Part shown: one piece after another, positions 25,287 through 33,667 of the stretch
How the letters are laid out: each line of letters begins with the position of its first letter
How positions within the stretch are numbered: position 1 is the first letter of the stretch
Assembly (NCBI RefSeq): GCF_040686855.1
Contig: NZ_JBFBOG010000001.1
Location: 1,054,001-1,118,000, forward strand
Direction of reading: 5' to 3'
Length of the DNA: 64,000 nucleotides
From: Leifsonia sp040686855
Lineage (GTDB): Bacteria > Actinomycetota > Actinomycetes > Actinomycetales > Microbacteriaceae
The notes under the pieces: generated by a model
The model's database searches: none
What the model was told of the DNA's origin: nothing
Seen by the model: only the letters and a program-made list of their open reading frames with translations
Translations under genes and position numbers: made by a program

Positions 25287-25808
25287 ATGCTCTACTCACT
25301 GCCCGGCGACCGGGTGCCGCACATCGACGCCGAGGCGTGGGTCGCCCCCGGCGCGACGGTGGTCGGCGACGTCACCCTCGGTCCGGGCGCCAGCGTCTGG
25401 TACGGCGCTGTGGTGCGCGCCGACAATGCGCCGATCGTCATCGGCGCGGAGACCAACCTCCAGGACAACGTCTCGGCGCACGTCGACGCCGAGTACCCGC
25501 TGACCGTCGGCGCGCGGGTCTCCGTCGGGCACAACGCGGTGCTGCATGGCTGCACGATCGAGGACGACGTCCTCGTCGGGATGAGCGCGACAATCCTGAA
25601 CGGCGCCCGGGTCGGCGCGGAGTCGCTGGTGGCCGCCGGCGCGCTCATCACGCAAGGCGCCGTCATCCCACCGCGCTCGCTGGTCGCCGGCGTCCCCGCG
25701 AAGGTGCGACGCGAGCTCACCGACGACGAGGTGGAGGCGATCCGACGGAACGCGTCCGGTTACGTCGAGAAGACGGTCGAGCACCGCCAGGCGGTCGCGC
25801 TCGACTGA
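25287..25808 (+). CDS. gamma-class carbonic anhydrase family protein
   Basis: A 173-residue left-handed beta-helix (hexapeptide repeat) protein. The conserved QDN (NLQDNVSAHVD) is present. So are the three His at positions expected for metal ligands (VSAHVD, then SVGHNAVLHGC). A C-terminal helix packs against the trimer (DDEVEAIRRNASGYVEK). Family members hydrate CO2 or act as acyltransferase-like trimers; CO2 hydration is the default call. SD AAAGGGG precedes the ATG. Confidence 0.9.
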   Translation: MLYSLPGDRVPHIDAEAWVAPGATVVGDVTLGPGASVWYGAVVRADNAPIVIGAETNLQDNVSAHVDAEYPLTVGARVSVGHNAVLHGCTIEDDVLVGMSATILNGARVGAESLVAAGALITQGAVIPPRSLVAGVPAKVRRELTDDEVEAIRRNASGYVEKTVEHRQAVALD

Positions 25809-25812
25809 CGGG

Positions 25813-26478
25813 TCAGGCGGGCTTGTGGCGCGACATCCGGTCGATGAGGGCCAGCGCCACCGCCGACAGGATGAAGATGCAGTGGATCACGACCTGCCAG
25901 AACACACCCTGCGGCGTGTAGCGCTCGGAGCCGAGGGCACCGCCGCCGGCCATCCCCAGATCGCCCACGGCGATGAACGTCTTCAGCAGGTGGATGGACG
26001 AGATGCCGATGATCGCCATCGCCAGCTTCACCTTCAGCACGTTGGCGTTGACGTGCGACAGCCACTCCGGCTGGTCCGGGTGCCCGTCGACGTTGACCCG
26101 TGAGACGAACGTCTCGTAGCCGCCGATGATGACCATGATCAGGAGGTTGGCGATCATCACGACGTCGATGAGGCCGAGGACGGCGAGCATGACGTCCGCC
26201 TCCTTGATCGAGCCGGGATGCGCGATGACGTCCTCGCCCAGGTGCCACAGCTCGGTCATGAAGACCCAGACGTAGATGAGCTGGGCCACGATCAGGCCGA
26301 GATAGAGCGGAGCCTGCAGCCAGCGGCTGAAGAAGATCAGCGAGCCGATGCCGCTCGCGAGGAGGCGACGGCGCGCGGGCGGCTGCGGCTGCGGCTGCGT
26401 TCGGCTCCGGATGTCGGGGTCGGTGGTCGGGGTCGGGGTCGGGGCGGTCGGGGCGGTGGCCTCGGCGGTCTCGGTCAC
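25813..26478 (-). CDS. UPF0114 (YqhA/TIGR00645) membrane protein
   Basis: A 221-residue membrane protein with a 38-residue Pro/Thr/Gln-rich N-terminal extension before the family core. The core has about four helices: FFSRWLQAPLYLGLIVAQLIYV, VMLAVLGLIDVVMIANLLIMVIIGGYETF, MAIIGISSIHLLKTFI and VVIHCIFILSAVALALIDRM. The segments RWLQAPLYLGL and IGISSIHLLKTF are diagnostic. The E. coli homologue YqhA has no firm role, though related proteins have been proposed to transport ions. GTG start with GAGGAC upstream. Convergent with the carbonic-anhydrase gene, only 4 bp apart. Confidence 0.9.
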   Translation of the reverse strand: MTETAEATAPTAPTPTPTTDPDIRSRTQPQPQPPARRRLLASGIGSLIFFSRWLQAPLYLGLIVAQLIYVWVFMTELWHLGEDVIAHPGSIKEADVMLAVLGLIDVVMIANLLIMVIIGGYETFVSRVNVDGHPDQPEWLSHVNANVLKVKLAMAIIGISSIHLLKTFIAVGDLGMAGGGALGSERYTPQGVFWQVVIHCIFILSAVALALIDRMSRHKPA

Positions 26479-26538
26479 GGATGTCCTCGTCGTTCGGGGG
26501 TGTCAGGACATCATAAATACAGATTCATGAGAGGACGG

Positions 26539-27141
26539 TCAGGCTTCGAGCATGGCGCGATTCAGCGCGAGGAGCTGATCGGTGAACATCCGCGCGCCGC
26601 CCTGCGCCGGGTGGCGGATCGCGGGAGCCTCGATGCCCGCCTCGGCGAGCGCCCCCTGCGCCTTGCGCCCGACGGCGACGATCGTCTCGATGCCGAGCGC
26701 GCGGATGAGCTCGTCCGCGACCGGAGCGCCCGCGCGCACCTCCGACGAACGCGGTGTGCGGTTGGTCTGCGACTTCCCCGCGACGAACGGGTGGTGCGGA
26801 TAGACCGGCCAGGAGAGCGGAAGCGGTCCCGTCCACTGGCGCATGGTGTCCCAGAACACGCGACTGGACGCCTCCCACGGCGCCTGGGGCTCGGCGGGCA
26901 GTTCGAGGCCCGGCAGGACGCCCGCCTCCACCTCGCGCACCGACGTGAACGGCACGCCGGTGACCGTCATGCCGCGCCAGCCCGGCGCCTCGCCGAGGAG
27001 CAGGATCGGCGCGTGCGGGGTCGCGAGATAGCGGCGGAGGTTGCGCTCGCGGAGCCGCCCCAGGTCGTCGTCGCCGAAGAGCAGTTCCGCGTCCGCCGGC
27101 GCGGGGACGGCACGGATCAGGTCGAAGAAGCGGTCGAACAC
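26539..27141 (-). CDS. uracil-DNA glycosylase family protein
   Basis: A 200-residue protein of the UDG superfamily. The first active-site motif appears as GEAPGWRGMTVTGVPFTS, a central strand as TIVAVGRKAQGAL, and the C-terminal leucine/His loop as RHPAQGGARMF. Overall it resembles small bacterial UDGs related to families 4/5 or the MUG-like group. It would remove uracil or related lesions from DNA. GTG start at 27141: TACCCT at 27148-27153 is exactly 6 nt upstream, suggesting leaderless transcription. Confidence 0.8.
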   Translation of the reverse strand: MFDRFFDLIRAVPAPADAELLFGDDDLGRLRERNLRRYLATPHAPILLLGEAPGWRGMTVTGVPFTSVREVEAGVLPGLELPAEPQAPWEASSRVFWDTMRQWTGPLPLSWPVYPHHPFVAGKSQTNRTPRSSEVRAGAPVADELIRALGIETIVAVGRKAQGALAEAGIEAPAIRHPAQGGARMFTDQLLALNRAMLEA

Positions 27142-27168
27142 GACCCCAGGGTACGACCGCCCCTCGGG

Positions 27169-28332
27169 TCAGGGCCGGACGGCGATGCGCGGATGCGTGG
27201 ACGGCACGAGTGCGCGGTCGACGTCGGCGAGCGCGAAGGTCTCACCGACCTGCTCGGCGAAGGGATAGCGGTCCCAGGCGTCCGCGAGGAACCGCACCGC
27301 CTGCTCCAGGTGCCGGGGCGCGTAGTTGTGCACGCCGCGGATCGTGAGGAGGTTGCGCACCAGCTGCTCGGGCGCGATGGCCAGTTCCGGGCCGGGGGTC
27401 ACGGATCCGACGAGCACGAGGACGCCGCCGACGTCCACCGCGGCGAGCAGCGAACGGACGGCGGACGGGTCGCCCGAGAGCTCGAGAGCGACGGTCGGGA
27501 CCGCGGCGCGTCCGCCCGCCTTGTGGAGCACCGCGGCGAGGGACAGGGCGGGATCGGCGCCCGCAGACGGGTCGGCCACCGCGACCGCCCCGAACGCTTT
27601 CGCGGCATCACGCCGCTCCGGCACCGGCTCGCTGACGACCACGCGGGCGCCCGCGTCCGTGGCCATGGCGGTGGCCGTGAGGCCGAGCATCCCCGCGCCG
27701 GCGACCAGCACCAGCGCGCCGTCGAGCGGCACGATCTGGGATGCGGCCTCCAGCGCGGCGGCGACGCTCGCCGTCGAGCAGGACGCGGGGGCGAGCACTT
27801 CGGCAGGGATGTCGTCCGGCACCCGCACGAGCGGAGTCCCCTCGAGGATGTGCGTGTGCGTGGCGAAGCCGCCGGACAGCTCCCAGCCGCGCCGCATCCG
27901 CTCGTGGCCGTACTTCTGGAGGCTCAGGCAGTTCTGCGGCAGGCCGCGGCGGCAGCGGACGCACCGACCGCAGGGGACGGCCACCGACCAGACGACGCGT
28001 TCGCCGAGCGTGACCCGGTGCCCGTCGGTCGTCTTGGCGCCGCCGCGTCCGAGCGCGATGACGCGCCCGACCTGCTCGTGCCCGAGGACGAGCGGTGCCT
28101 GCGCCAGCCGCCGGCCCTGGACGGTGTGGAGGTCGGAGCCGCAGACCGTCGCGAGCTCGACCTCGACGAGCACGTCACCGGGCGCCAGCCGGACGCCCGG
28201 GACCGCGACCGCCTCGTGCGCGTGCCCTTCACCCGGCCACACCATCGCCGTGGCGGACGGATACACGCTCACCCCCATCCCCAGGCGAGCCGGCGGCTCG
28301 ACGACGCGCGGGGTGACCGCCTTGACCGTCAC
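27169..28332 (-). CDS. zinc-binding alcohol dehydrogenase (HpnZ-like)
   Basis: A 387-residue medium-chain dehydrogenase. Catalytic zinc site: CGSDLHT and GHEQVGRV. Structural zinc lobe: four Cys in CGRCVRCRRGLPQNC. Cofactor-binding Rossmann motif: VAGAGMLGLTATAMA. It matches the subgroup described as putative phosphonate-catabolism-associated alcohol dehydrogenases (TIGR03366). The GTG start at 28332 overlaps the stop of the phosphonatase-like HAD gene by GTGA, so they are coupled. A role in 2-aminoethylphosphonate-like breakdown is inferred from this pairing; no other phosphonate genes are nearby. Confidence 0.87.
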   Translation of the reverse strand: MTVKAVTPRVVEPPARLGMGVSVYPSATAMVWPGEGHAHEAVAVPGVRLAPGDVLVEVELATVCGSDLHTVQGRRLAQAPLVLGHEQVGRVIALGRGGAKTTDGHRVTLGERVVWSVAVPCGRCVRCRRGLPQNCLSLQKYGHERMRRGWELSGGFATHTHILEGTPLVRVPDDIPAEVLAPASCSTASVAAALEAASQIVPLDGALVLVAGAGMLGLTATAMATDAGARVVVSEPVPERRDAAKAFGAVAVADPSAGADPALSLAAVLHKAGGRAAVPTVALELSGDPSAVRSLLAAVDVGGVLVLVGSVTPGPELAIAPEQLVRNLLTIRGVHNYAPRHLEQAVRFLADAWDRYPFAEQVGETFALADVDRALVPSTHPRIAVRP

Positions 28333-29219
28333 CGTGCGCCGGACGCGGCGACGGCGTCCGCGCTCAGGCCGGGGGCGTCGTAGCCGAGCAGTTCCGGGAG
28401 GCCTGCAATGCTGCGGAGCACCGCGTCGGCGCCTGCGTCGAGCAGGGTCTGCTCGTCGTGGATGCCGGTGAGGACGCCGACGACGAGCCCGGCGCCCGCG
28501 GCGAGTCCGGACGCGATGTCGCTCGCGGTGTCGCCGACGACGACCATCCCCTCGACCGTGGACGCGCCGGTGCGCAGCAGCGCGGTCAGCGGCAGGTCGG
28601 GGAACGGCCGGCCGCGTCCCGCGTCCTCGGGGCTCAGGACCACGTCGGCCAGCACCCGCCAGCCGAGCGCGTCCAGGAGCACGTCGCGGACCCGCCGCGA
28701 GAACCCGGTGACCAGGGCGACATCGACACCGGTGGCCCGCAGCCGCCGGATGACATCCTCGGCGCCGGTAACCGGAGTCACGCCCTCCTGCTCGATGAGC
28801 TCGACGTAGGCGGACTCGAAGACCGCGTTGGCGTGCTCGGCCTGGTCGTCGTCGCCGGTGAGCGCACGGAAGACGCCGAGCGTCGATTGCCCCATGGTCT
28901 CGCGGACGAAGCCCCACGCGGCCCGGCGCGTATCGGGCGTGGCCCCGATGCCCGCGGCGGACGCCGCGCGGTCGTACGCGCGCTCGACGAGCCGTTCATC
29001 CGCCACGATCGTCCCGGACAGGTCGAGGACGACGAGTTCGAGGTCGGCCAGGTCGTCGTCGCGCTCCTCGCCCTCGGGATTGTCGTCGCGCGCGTCGTCG
29101 CCACCGTCGGTGTCGTCCCAGTCCTCCGCCCAGACGTGGGCGTCCCAGGACTCCCCCGCAGCCGGCGCGAAGCCGCCCGCGTCTTCGAACTCGCTGGTGA
29201 TCCGCCCGTCCGGGGTCAT
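28329..29219 (-). CDS. phosphonatase-like HAD hydrolase
   Basis: A 296-residue HAD-superfamily hydrolase. Motif I is LDLSGTIV, with a non-acidic residue at the second position as in phosphonatase-type enzymes (compare DxAGT). Motif II is VTGF, and motif III/IV is VVVGDTASDI. A helical cap lies between motifs I and II. It fits the PhnX-like family TIGR03351. Unusually, about 58 residues precede motif I, extremely rich in Asp/Glu/Trp (EDWDDTDGGDDARDD). No later ATG or GTG could remove this extension. Coupled to the alcohol dehydrogenase. Confidence 0.85.
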   Translation of the reverse strand: MTPDGRITSEFEDAGGFAPAAGESWDAHVWAEDWDDTDGGDDARDDNPEGEERDDDLADLELVVLDLSGTIVADERLVERAYDRAASAAGIGATPDTRRAAWGFVRETMGQSTLGVFRALTGDDDQAEHANAVFESAYVELIEQEGVTPVTGAEDVIRRLRATGVDVALVTGFSRRVRDVLLDALGWRVLADVVLSPEDAGRGRPFPDLPLTALLRTGASTVEGMVVVGDTASDIASGLAAGAGLVVGVLTGIHDEQTLLDAGADAVLRSIAGLPELLGYDAPGLSADAVAASGAR

Positions 29220-29336
29220 CGTCGCGCCTCTCCTGCCGTGGTGCCGTCAGGCTAGGAGCCGGGTGCGACGGAGCACGCAACTGCGGGTAACGGGCGGGTG
29301 AACGGCGCGAGGACGGCGGGAGACGTGGGATCGGTG

Positions 29337-29365
29337 TTGCACTTCGTCGACGACCGGCGCAGAAT
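29337..29365 (+). promoter_or_regulatory. promoter of the kynurenine operon
   Basis: TTGCAC (29337-29342), a 17-nt spacer and CAGAAT (29360-29365) form a good sigma-70 type promoter. The -10 ends 6 nt before the tryptophan dioxygenase ATG, so the mRNA would be leaderless; no Shine-Dalgarno is visible. Confidence 0.6.
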
Positions 29366-29371
29366 TGCAGC

Positions 29372-30232
29372 ATGGCTGACGCCGACAACACCCGCGAGTT
29401 CGATCCCGACATCGTCACCGACTTCCGGGAACGGATGTCGTACGGCTCCTACCTCGACCTCGACACCCTCCTGAGCGCACAGCGACCGGTGAGCCATCCG
29501 GAGCACCACGACGAGCTGCTGTTCATCATCCAGCACCAGACCACCGAGCTCTGGCTGAAGCTCGTTCTCCACGAGCTGGAGTCGGCGCGCGACCTGCTCC
29601 GGGCCGACGACCTCCCGCCCGCGCTGAAGCGCATCGCCCGCGTCAAGCACATCCAGCGCACCCTGACGGAGCAGTGGTCGGTGCTGGCGACGCTGACCCC
29701 GACCGAGTACGCGGAATTCCGCGGCTTCCTCGGCAACTCGTCGGGCTTCCAGTCGTACCAGTACCGGGCGGTCGAGTTCGTGCTCGGCAACAAGAACCGT
29801 CGCATGCTCAGCGTGTTCGAGAGCGACCCGGCCGCGCACGCGCTCCTCGCGGAGCTCCTGGCGGCGCCGAGCATCTACGACGAGTTCCTGCGCTATCTGG
29901 CACGGGCCGGTTTCGCCGTCCCCGCCACACTGCTCGATCGCGACGTGACCCAGGCCCACGTCTTCACGCCCGAGCTGGTCCCCGTCTTCCGCGAGATCTA
30001 CGAGCACGCGAACGAGCACTGGCCCGAGTACGAGGCCTGCGAGGAGTTCGTCGACCTGGAGGACAACTTCCAGCTCTGGCGCTTCCGCCACCTCAAGACG
30101 GTGCAGCGGACGATCGGCATGAAGACGGGAACCGGCGGCTCCAGCGGCTCGGCGTTCCTCCAGAAGGCGCTCGACCTCACCTTCTTCCCGGAGCTCTACG
30201 CCGTCCGCACCGAGATCGGAGCATCGGCATGA
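29372..30232 (+). CDS. kynA: tryptophan 2,3-dioxygenase
   Basis: A 286-residue haem enzyme that opens the indole ring of L-tryptophan to N-formylkynurenine. Diagnostic segments: LFIIQHQTTELWLKLVLHE, RVKHIQRTLTEQW, FRGFLGNSSGFQSYQYRAVEF and the haem-ligand His in FRHLKTVQRTIGMKTGTGGSSG. First gene of a four-gene operon; its stop overlaps the amidohydrolase ATG (ATGA). The promoter just upstream suggests leaderless transcription, and the PaaX protein at the operon end is the likely regulator. Confidence 0.97.
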   Translation: MADADNTREFDPDIVTDFRERMSYGSYLDLDTLLSAQRPVSHPEHHDELLFIIQHQTTELWLKLVLHELESARDLLRADDLPPALKRIARVKHIQRTLTEQWSVLATLTPTEYAEFRGFLGNSSGFQSYQYRAVEFVLGNKNRRMLSVFESDPAAHALLAELLAAPSIYDEFLRYLARAGFAVPATLLDRDVTQAHVFTPELVPVFREIYEHANEHWPEYEACEEFVDLEDNFQLWRFRHLKTVQRTIGMKTGTGGSSGSAFLQKALDLTFFPELYAVRTEIGASA

Positions 30233-31509
30233 GCGAGGCGCACCCCGCCGCAGGCGCCGCCTATCCTCACGACGCCACCGATCCCGACACCTACCTGACG
30301 GTCGACGCCGTCTGGAACGGCCACCGCTTCCTCGGCGAGACCACCTTCCGCAGCGACGGCGAGCGCCTGCACCCGGTCGACGACGTGCCCGCGCACGCCC
30401 GCGCGCGCCATCACCGCCTTCCCGGCACCCTCTTCCCGCGCCTCACCGATCACCACACGCACCTCGGCCTCACCGACCAGCACGCCGTGCTCGCGGGCGG
30501 TATCACGCACGCGATCGACCTCGGGTGGATCCCCGCCGTCGCCGCCGGGTGGCTCACCGACGACCTCTCGCGGCCGTCGGTCGCCATCGTCGGCTCCCTG
30601 ATCACGTGCGTGGGCGGCTACCCGGTCAACGCCGGGTGGGGGCCGCCGGGCTCCTCGACGGAGGTCGGCGGCGAACGGGAGGCCCGTCTGGCGGTTCGTG
30701 CGAATGTCATGCTCGGAGCCTCCCGCATCAAGGTCACCCTCAACACCGAGGCCGGAGAAACTGTGGATGATCGGGTTCTCCACAGCGTTGTGGCCGAATC
30801 CCACGCCCAGGGCGTTCCGGTGACCGTCCACGTCCAGGGCGCCGGCCAGACGGCCCGGGCGCTCGCTGCGAGCGCCGACCAGCTCGCCCACACGCCGTTC
30901 ACCGAACGGCTCGACGACGACCTGATCGCGCAGTCGGTCCGCCGCGGCATGAGCTGGGTCAGCACCCTCGACATCCACGGCTGGGGCGACCCGACGGAGG
31001 AGCACGCGATCGCATCGGACAACCTGGGCCGCTTCGCCCGCGCCGGCGGCCGCGTCCTGTACGGGACGGACCTCGGCAACGGCCCCCTCGCCGTCGGCGT
31101 GAACGCGCGCGAGCTGCGCGGGATGCTCGATGCCGGCGTGGCCCCGCTGGCCGCGCTGAAGGCCATCGCCGGTCTGCGCCGCCCGGACGACGACCGCGTC
31201 CCGACCATCGGTCCCCGCGTGGCCTGGGTTCCGACACCCCCACCCGGCGACGTCACATGCGCCACCGCCGCCACCGCCGACGGCCACGCCGCCACCGCAA
31301 CGAGCCCGCGAGGCTCCCACGCGCTCCCGGACTGGCTCGCCACCGCCCGCGGCCTCACCGCCGCCGCCCTGCTCACCGCATCCACCGATCCCACCGCATC
31401 CACCGACCCCACCGGTCCGACCGACCCCAGCGCATCCACCAACCCCGCCGGTGCGACCGACCCCAATCACCCCACCGACCCCGCCACCGCCACCCCGGAG
31501 CCCCGATGA
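30229..31509 (+). CDS. amidohydrolase in the kynurenine operon (putative formamidase replacement)
   Basis: A 426-residue amidohydrolase-superfamily protein. The metal-binding HxH is in TDHHTHLGL, with later His in VTVHVQGAG, QLAHTPF and a catalytic-type Asp in YGTDLGNG. The barrel continues to about residue 330. An Ala/Thr/His-rich insertion and a roughly 45-residue tail of degenerate DPT/STDPT repeats end the protein. It is locked between tryptophan dioxygenase and kynureninase by 4-bp overlaps, exactly where N-formylkynurenine formamidase is required. No KynB-type or alpha/beta-hydrolase formamidase is present in the operon. I infer that this enzyme hydrolyses N-formylkynurenine. Confidence 0.75.
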   Translation: MSEAHPAAGAAYPHDATDPDTYLTVDAVWNGHRFLGETTFRSDGERLHPVDDVPAHARARHHRLPGTLFPRLTDHHTHLGLTDQHAVLAGGITHAIDLGWIPAVAAGWLTDDLSRPSVAIVGSLITCVGGYPVNAGWGPPGSSTEVGGEREARLAVRANVMLGASRIKVTLNTEAGETVDDRVLHSVVAESHAQGVPVTVHVQGAGQTARALAASADQLAHTPFTERLDDDLIAQSVRRGMSWVSTLDIHGWGDPTEEHAIASDNLGRFARAGGRVLYGTDLGNGPLAVGVNARELRGMLDAGVAPLAALKAIAGLRRPDDDRVPTIGPRVAWVPTPPPGDVTCATAATADGHAATATSPRGSHALPDWLATARGLTAAALLTASTDPTASTDPTGPTDPSASTNPAGATDPNHPTDPATATPEPR

Positions 31510-32783
31510 CCGACTTCGACACCGCCCCTCCCGCCGCCCTCGAGCCCGACCCCCTCACCGCCGCCCGCGCGCTCGACGAGCGCGACCCGCTCGCCCCGTT
31601 CCGCTCCCGCTTCACGGGCATCGACGACGGCAGCTCCCAGGTCACCGCGTACTTCGACGGCAACTCCCTCGGGCGCCCGACCCGCGCGAGCGTCGAGCGC
31701 ATCCAGCGCTTCCTGCTCGACGGCTGGGGCGACCGCCTGATCCGGGGCTGGGACGAGGAGTGGATGGAGCTGCCGTTCACGATCGGCGACGACCTCGGCC
31801 GGGCCGCTCTGGGCGCCGCGCCGGGGCAGACGTTCATCGGCGACTCGACCACCGTGCTCCTCTACAAGCTGGCGCGCGCCGCCGTCGACGGCCTCCCCGA
31901 GCGCAGCGAGATCGTGCTCGACACCGACAACTTCCCGACCGACCGCTACCTCCTGGACGGCATCGCCCGCGAGCGCGGACTTCGACTGGTGTGGATCGAG
32001 GCCGACACCGAGGCCGGCGTCACGCCGGAGCAGGTCACCGCCGCCGTCGGCCCGCGGACCGCGCTCGTCGTGCTCAGCCACGTCGCCTACCGCTCCGGCT
32101 TCCTCGCCGACCTCCCTGCGATCACCCGCATCGTCCACGACGCGGGCGCGCTGGTGCTCTGGGACCTCTGTCACTCCGCCGGCTCCGTCCCGGTCGAGCT
32201 CGACGCCGCAGACGTCGACCTCGCGGTCGGCTGCACCTACAAGTACCTCAACGGCGGCCCCGGCTCCCCCGCCTTCGGCTACGTGAACGCGCGCCTCATC
32301 CCGCACCTCACCCAGCCCATCCAGGGGTGGATGGGCGTGCGCGACGTCTTCCTGATGGGCCCCGAGTACGAGCCCGCGGACGGCGTGCGCCGTTTCCTCA
32401 GCGGCACGCCCCCGATCGTCGGGATGCTCGCCATGCGCGACACCATCGGGATGATCGAGGAGGCCGGCATGGACGCAGTCCGCGCGAAGTCGGTCGCCCT
32501 GACGGAGTTCGCCGTCGCTCTCGCCGACGAATGGCTGACCCCGCTCGGCGTCGCCCTCGCCAGCCCGCGCGATCCGGAGCGCCGCGGCGGCCACATCACC
32601 CTCAGCCACCCGGCCATGCGCGAGGTGACGGCGCTCCTCTGGGAGCGGGACGTCATCCCCGACTACCGCGACCCCGACGGCCTGCGCATCGGTCTGTCGC
32701 CCTTCAGCACCAGCTTCGAGGAGCTGTGCACGGGCATGGCCGCGGTGCGGGATGCGCTCGGCGAGCTCGCCCACGATGACTGA
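31506..32783 (+). CDS. kynU: kynureninase
   Basis: A 425-residue PLP enzyme that splits kynurenine into anthranilate and alanine. It has YFDGNSLGRPT near the N-terminus, WDLCHSAGSVPVEL with the Asp that contacts the PLP nitrogen, and the Schiff-base Lys in GCTYKYLNGGPGSPAF. The C-terminal domain contains GHITLSHP and PDGLRIGLSPF, both typical of KynU. ATG overlaps the amidohydrolase stop (31506-31509), and its own end overlaps the PaaX gene by 8 bp. Confidence 0.97.
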   Translation: MTDFDTAPPAALEPDPLTAARALDERDPLAPFRSRFTGIDDGSSQVTAYFDGNSLGRPTRASVERIQRFLLDGWGDRLIRGWDEEWMELPFTIGDDLGRAALGAAPGQTFIGDSTTVLLYKLARAAVDGLPERSEIVLDTDNFPTDRYLLDGIARERGLRLVWIEADTEAGVTPEQVTAAVGPRTALVVLSHVAYRSGFLADLPAITRIVHDAGALVLWDLCHSAGSVPVELDAADVDLAVGCTYKYLNGGPGSPAFGYVNARLIPHLTQPIQGWMGVRDVFLMGPEYEPADGVRRFLSGTPPIVGMLAMRDTIGMIEEAGMDAVRAKSVALTEFAVALADEWLTPLGVALASPRDPERRGGHITLSHPAMREVTALLWERDVIPDYRDPDGLRIGLSPFSTSFEELCTGMAAVRDALGELAHDD

Positions 32784-33618
32784 GGACGCCGCGCGCGACG
32801 ACCTGGAGGCGAGCAGCGGGAGCGCGACCGCCCTCCTCCGCACGGTCGTCGGCAGCGTCCTCCGTCCCGTCGGCGGCTGGATGAGCGCGGCGGGTGCCGT
32901 GCGCCTGATGGGCGACCTCGGCATCCCCGCTGCGACCGCGCGCTCCAGCCTCGCCCGTCTCGTGACACGCGGCGTGCTGCGCCGGGAGCCGCGTGAGTCC
33001 GCGGCCGGCTACGCCCTCGAGCCTGCTGCGGTCCCGATGCTGGAGCGCGGCGACGACCGCATCTTCGGCGAGCGCGTCGAGGCGACGACGTGGTGCCTGC
33101 TGTCGTTCTCGTTCCCCGAGCGTCGTCGGGGAAGCCGCGACCGTCTCCGGCGCCGGCTGGCGGCGCTCGGCTGCGGCAGCGTCGCCGACGGCCTGTGGAT
33201 CGCGCCCGCCGCCCTCGAGGACGAGCTCGCCGCCACCGCCCGCGACATCGCCGGGGAGGCGGACGTCGTCCTGTTCGCGGATGCGGCGCCACGCGGCGAC
33301 CTCGCCGCCGGACTGTCCCGCTGGTACGACCTGGAGGCGATCCGCCGCGTGCACGAGTCGTTCCTCGCCCGCTTCGGAGATGTGGCCGCCCCGCCCGACG
33401 ACGCGCAGGCGTTCGCCTTGTGGATCCGCGCCCTCGACGAGTGGCGCGTCATCCCCTACCGCGACCCGGGCCTCCCGTCGGATGCGCTCCCCGCGGGCTG
33501 GCCTGGAGCCGACTCCGCCTCCCTGTTCCGTCGGCTGCGGAGCGACCTGGAGGACCGTGCCGTCGCTCACGCCGCCGCGGTCGCCGGGCCCGCCCGACGC
33601 GTCGCCGCGGCGCGGTAG
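32776..33618 (+). CDS. PaaX family transcriptional regulator
   Basis: A 280-residue PaaX-like repressor. It has an N-terminal winged helix (VLRPVGGWMSAAGAVRLMGDLG, then ARSSLARLVTRGVLRREP), a central PaaX-type domain (TTWCLLSFSFPERRRGSRDRLRRRLAALGCG, ADGLWIAP) and a C-terminal helical domain. PaaX binds aryl-CoA thioesters in phenylacetate metabolism. Anthraniloyl-CoA or another product of the kynurenine route is a plausible ligand here, which is inference. Start ATG 32776 is inside the end of kynU, so it is co-translated and probably feeds back on the operon. Confidence 0.9.
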   Translation: MTEDAARDDLEASSGSATALLRTVVGSVLRPVGGWMSAAGAVRLMGDLGIPAATARSSLARLVTRGVLRREPRESAAGYALEPAAVPMLERGDDRIFGERVEATTWCLLSFSFPERRRGSRDRLRRRLAALGCGSVADGLWIAPAALEDELAATARDIAGEADVVLFADAAPRGDLAAGLSRWYDLEAIRRVHESFLARFGDVAAPPDDAQAFALWIRALDEWRVIPYRDPGLPSDALPAGWPGADSASLFRRLRSDLEDRAVAHAAAVAGPARRVAAAR

Positions 33619-33621
33619 AAT
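33616..33621 (+). promoter_or_regulatory. possible -10 element for purSQ
   Basis: TAGAAT overlaps the stop codon of the PaaX gene and would start transcription near 33628, about 40 nt before purS. The -35 region is poor. It would let the purine genes be expressed independently of the kynurenine operon. Confidence 0.35.
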
Positions 33622-33667
33622 CGACAGCGAACCCCCACCTTGTCGCCCGAGTGAGCGGAGTATCCCC

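Noticed and set aside
31380..31509. Tandem-looking DPT-encoding repeats considered as a CRISPR or minisatellite array
   Set aside because: Units are short, imperfect and in frame with the amidohydrolase; there are no unique spacers or palindromic repeats.
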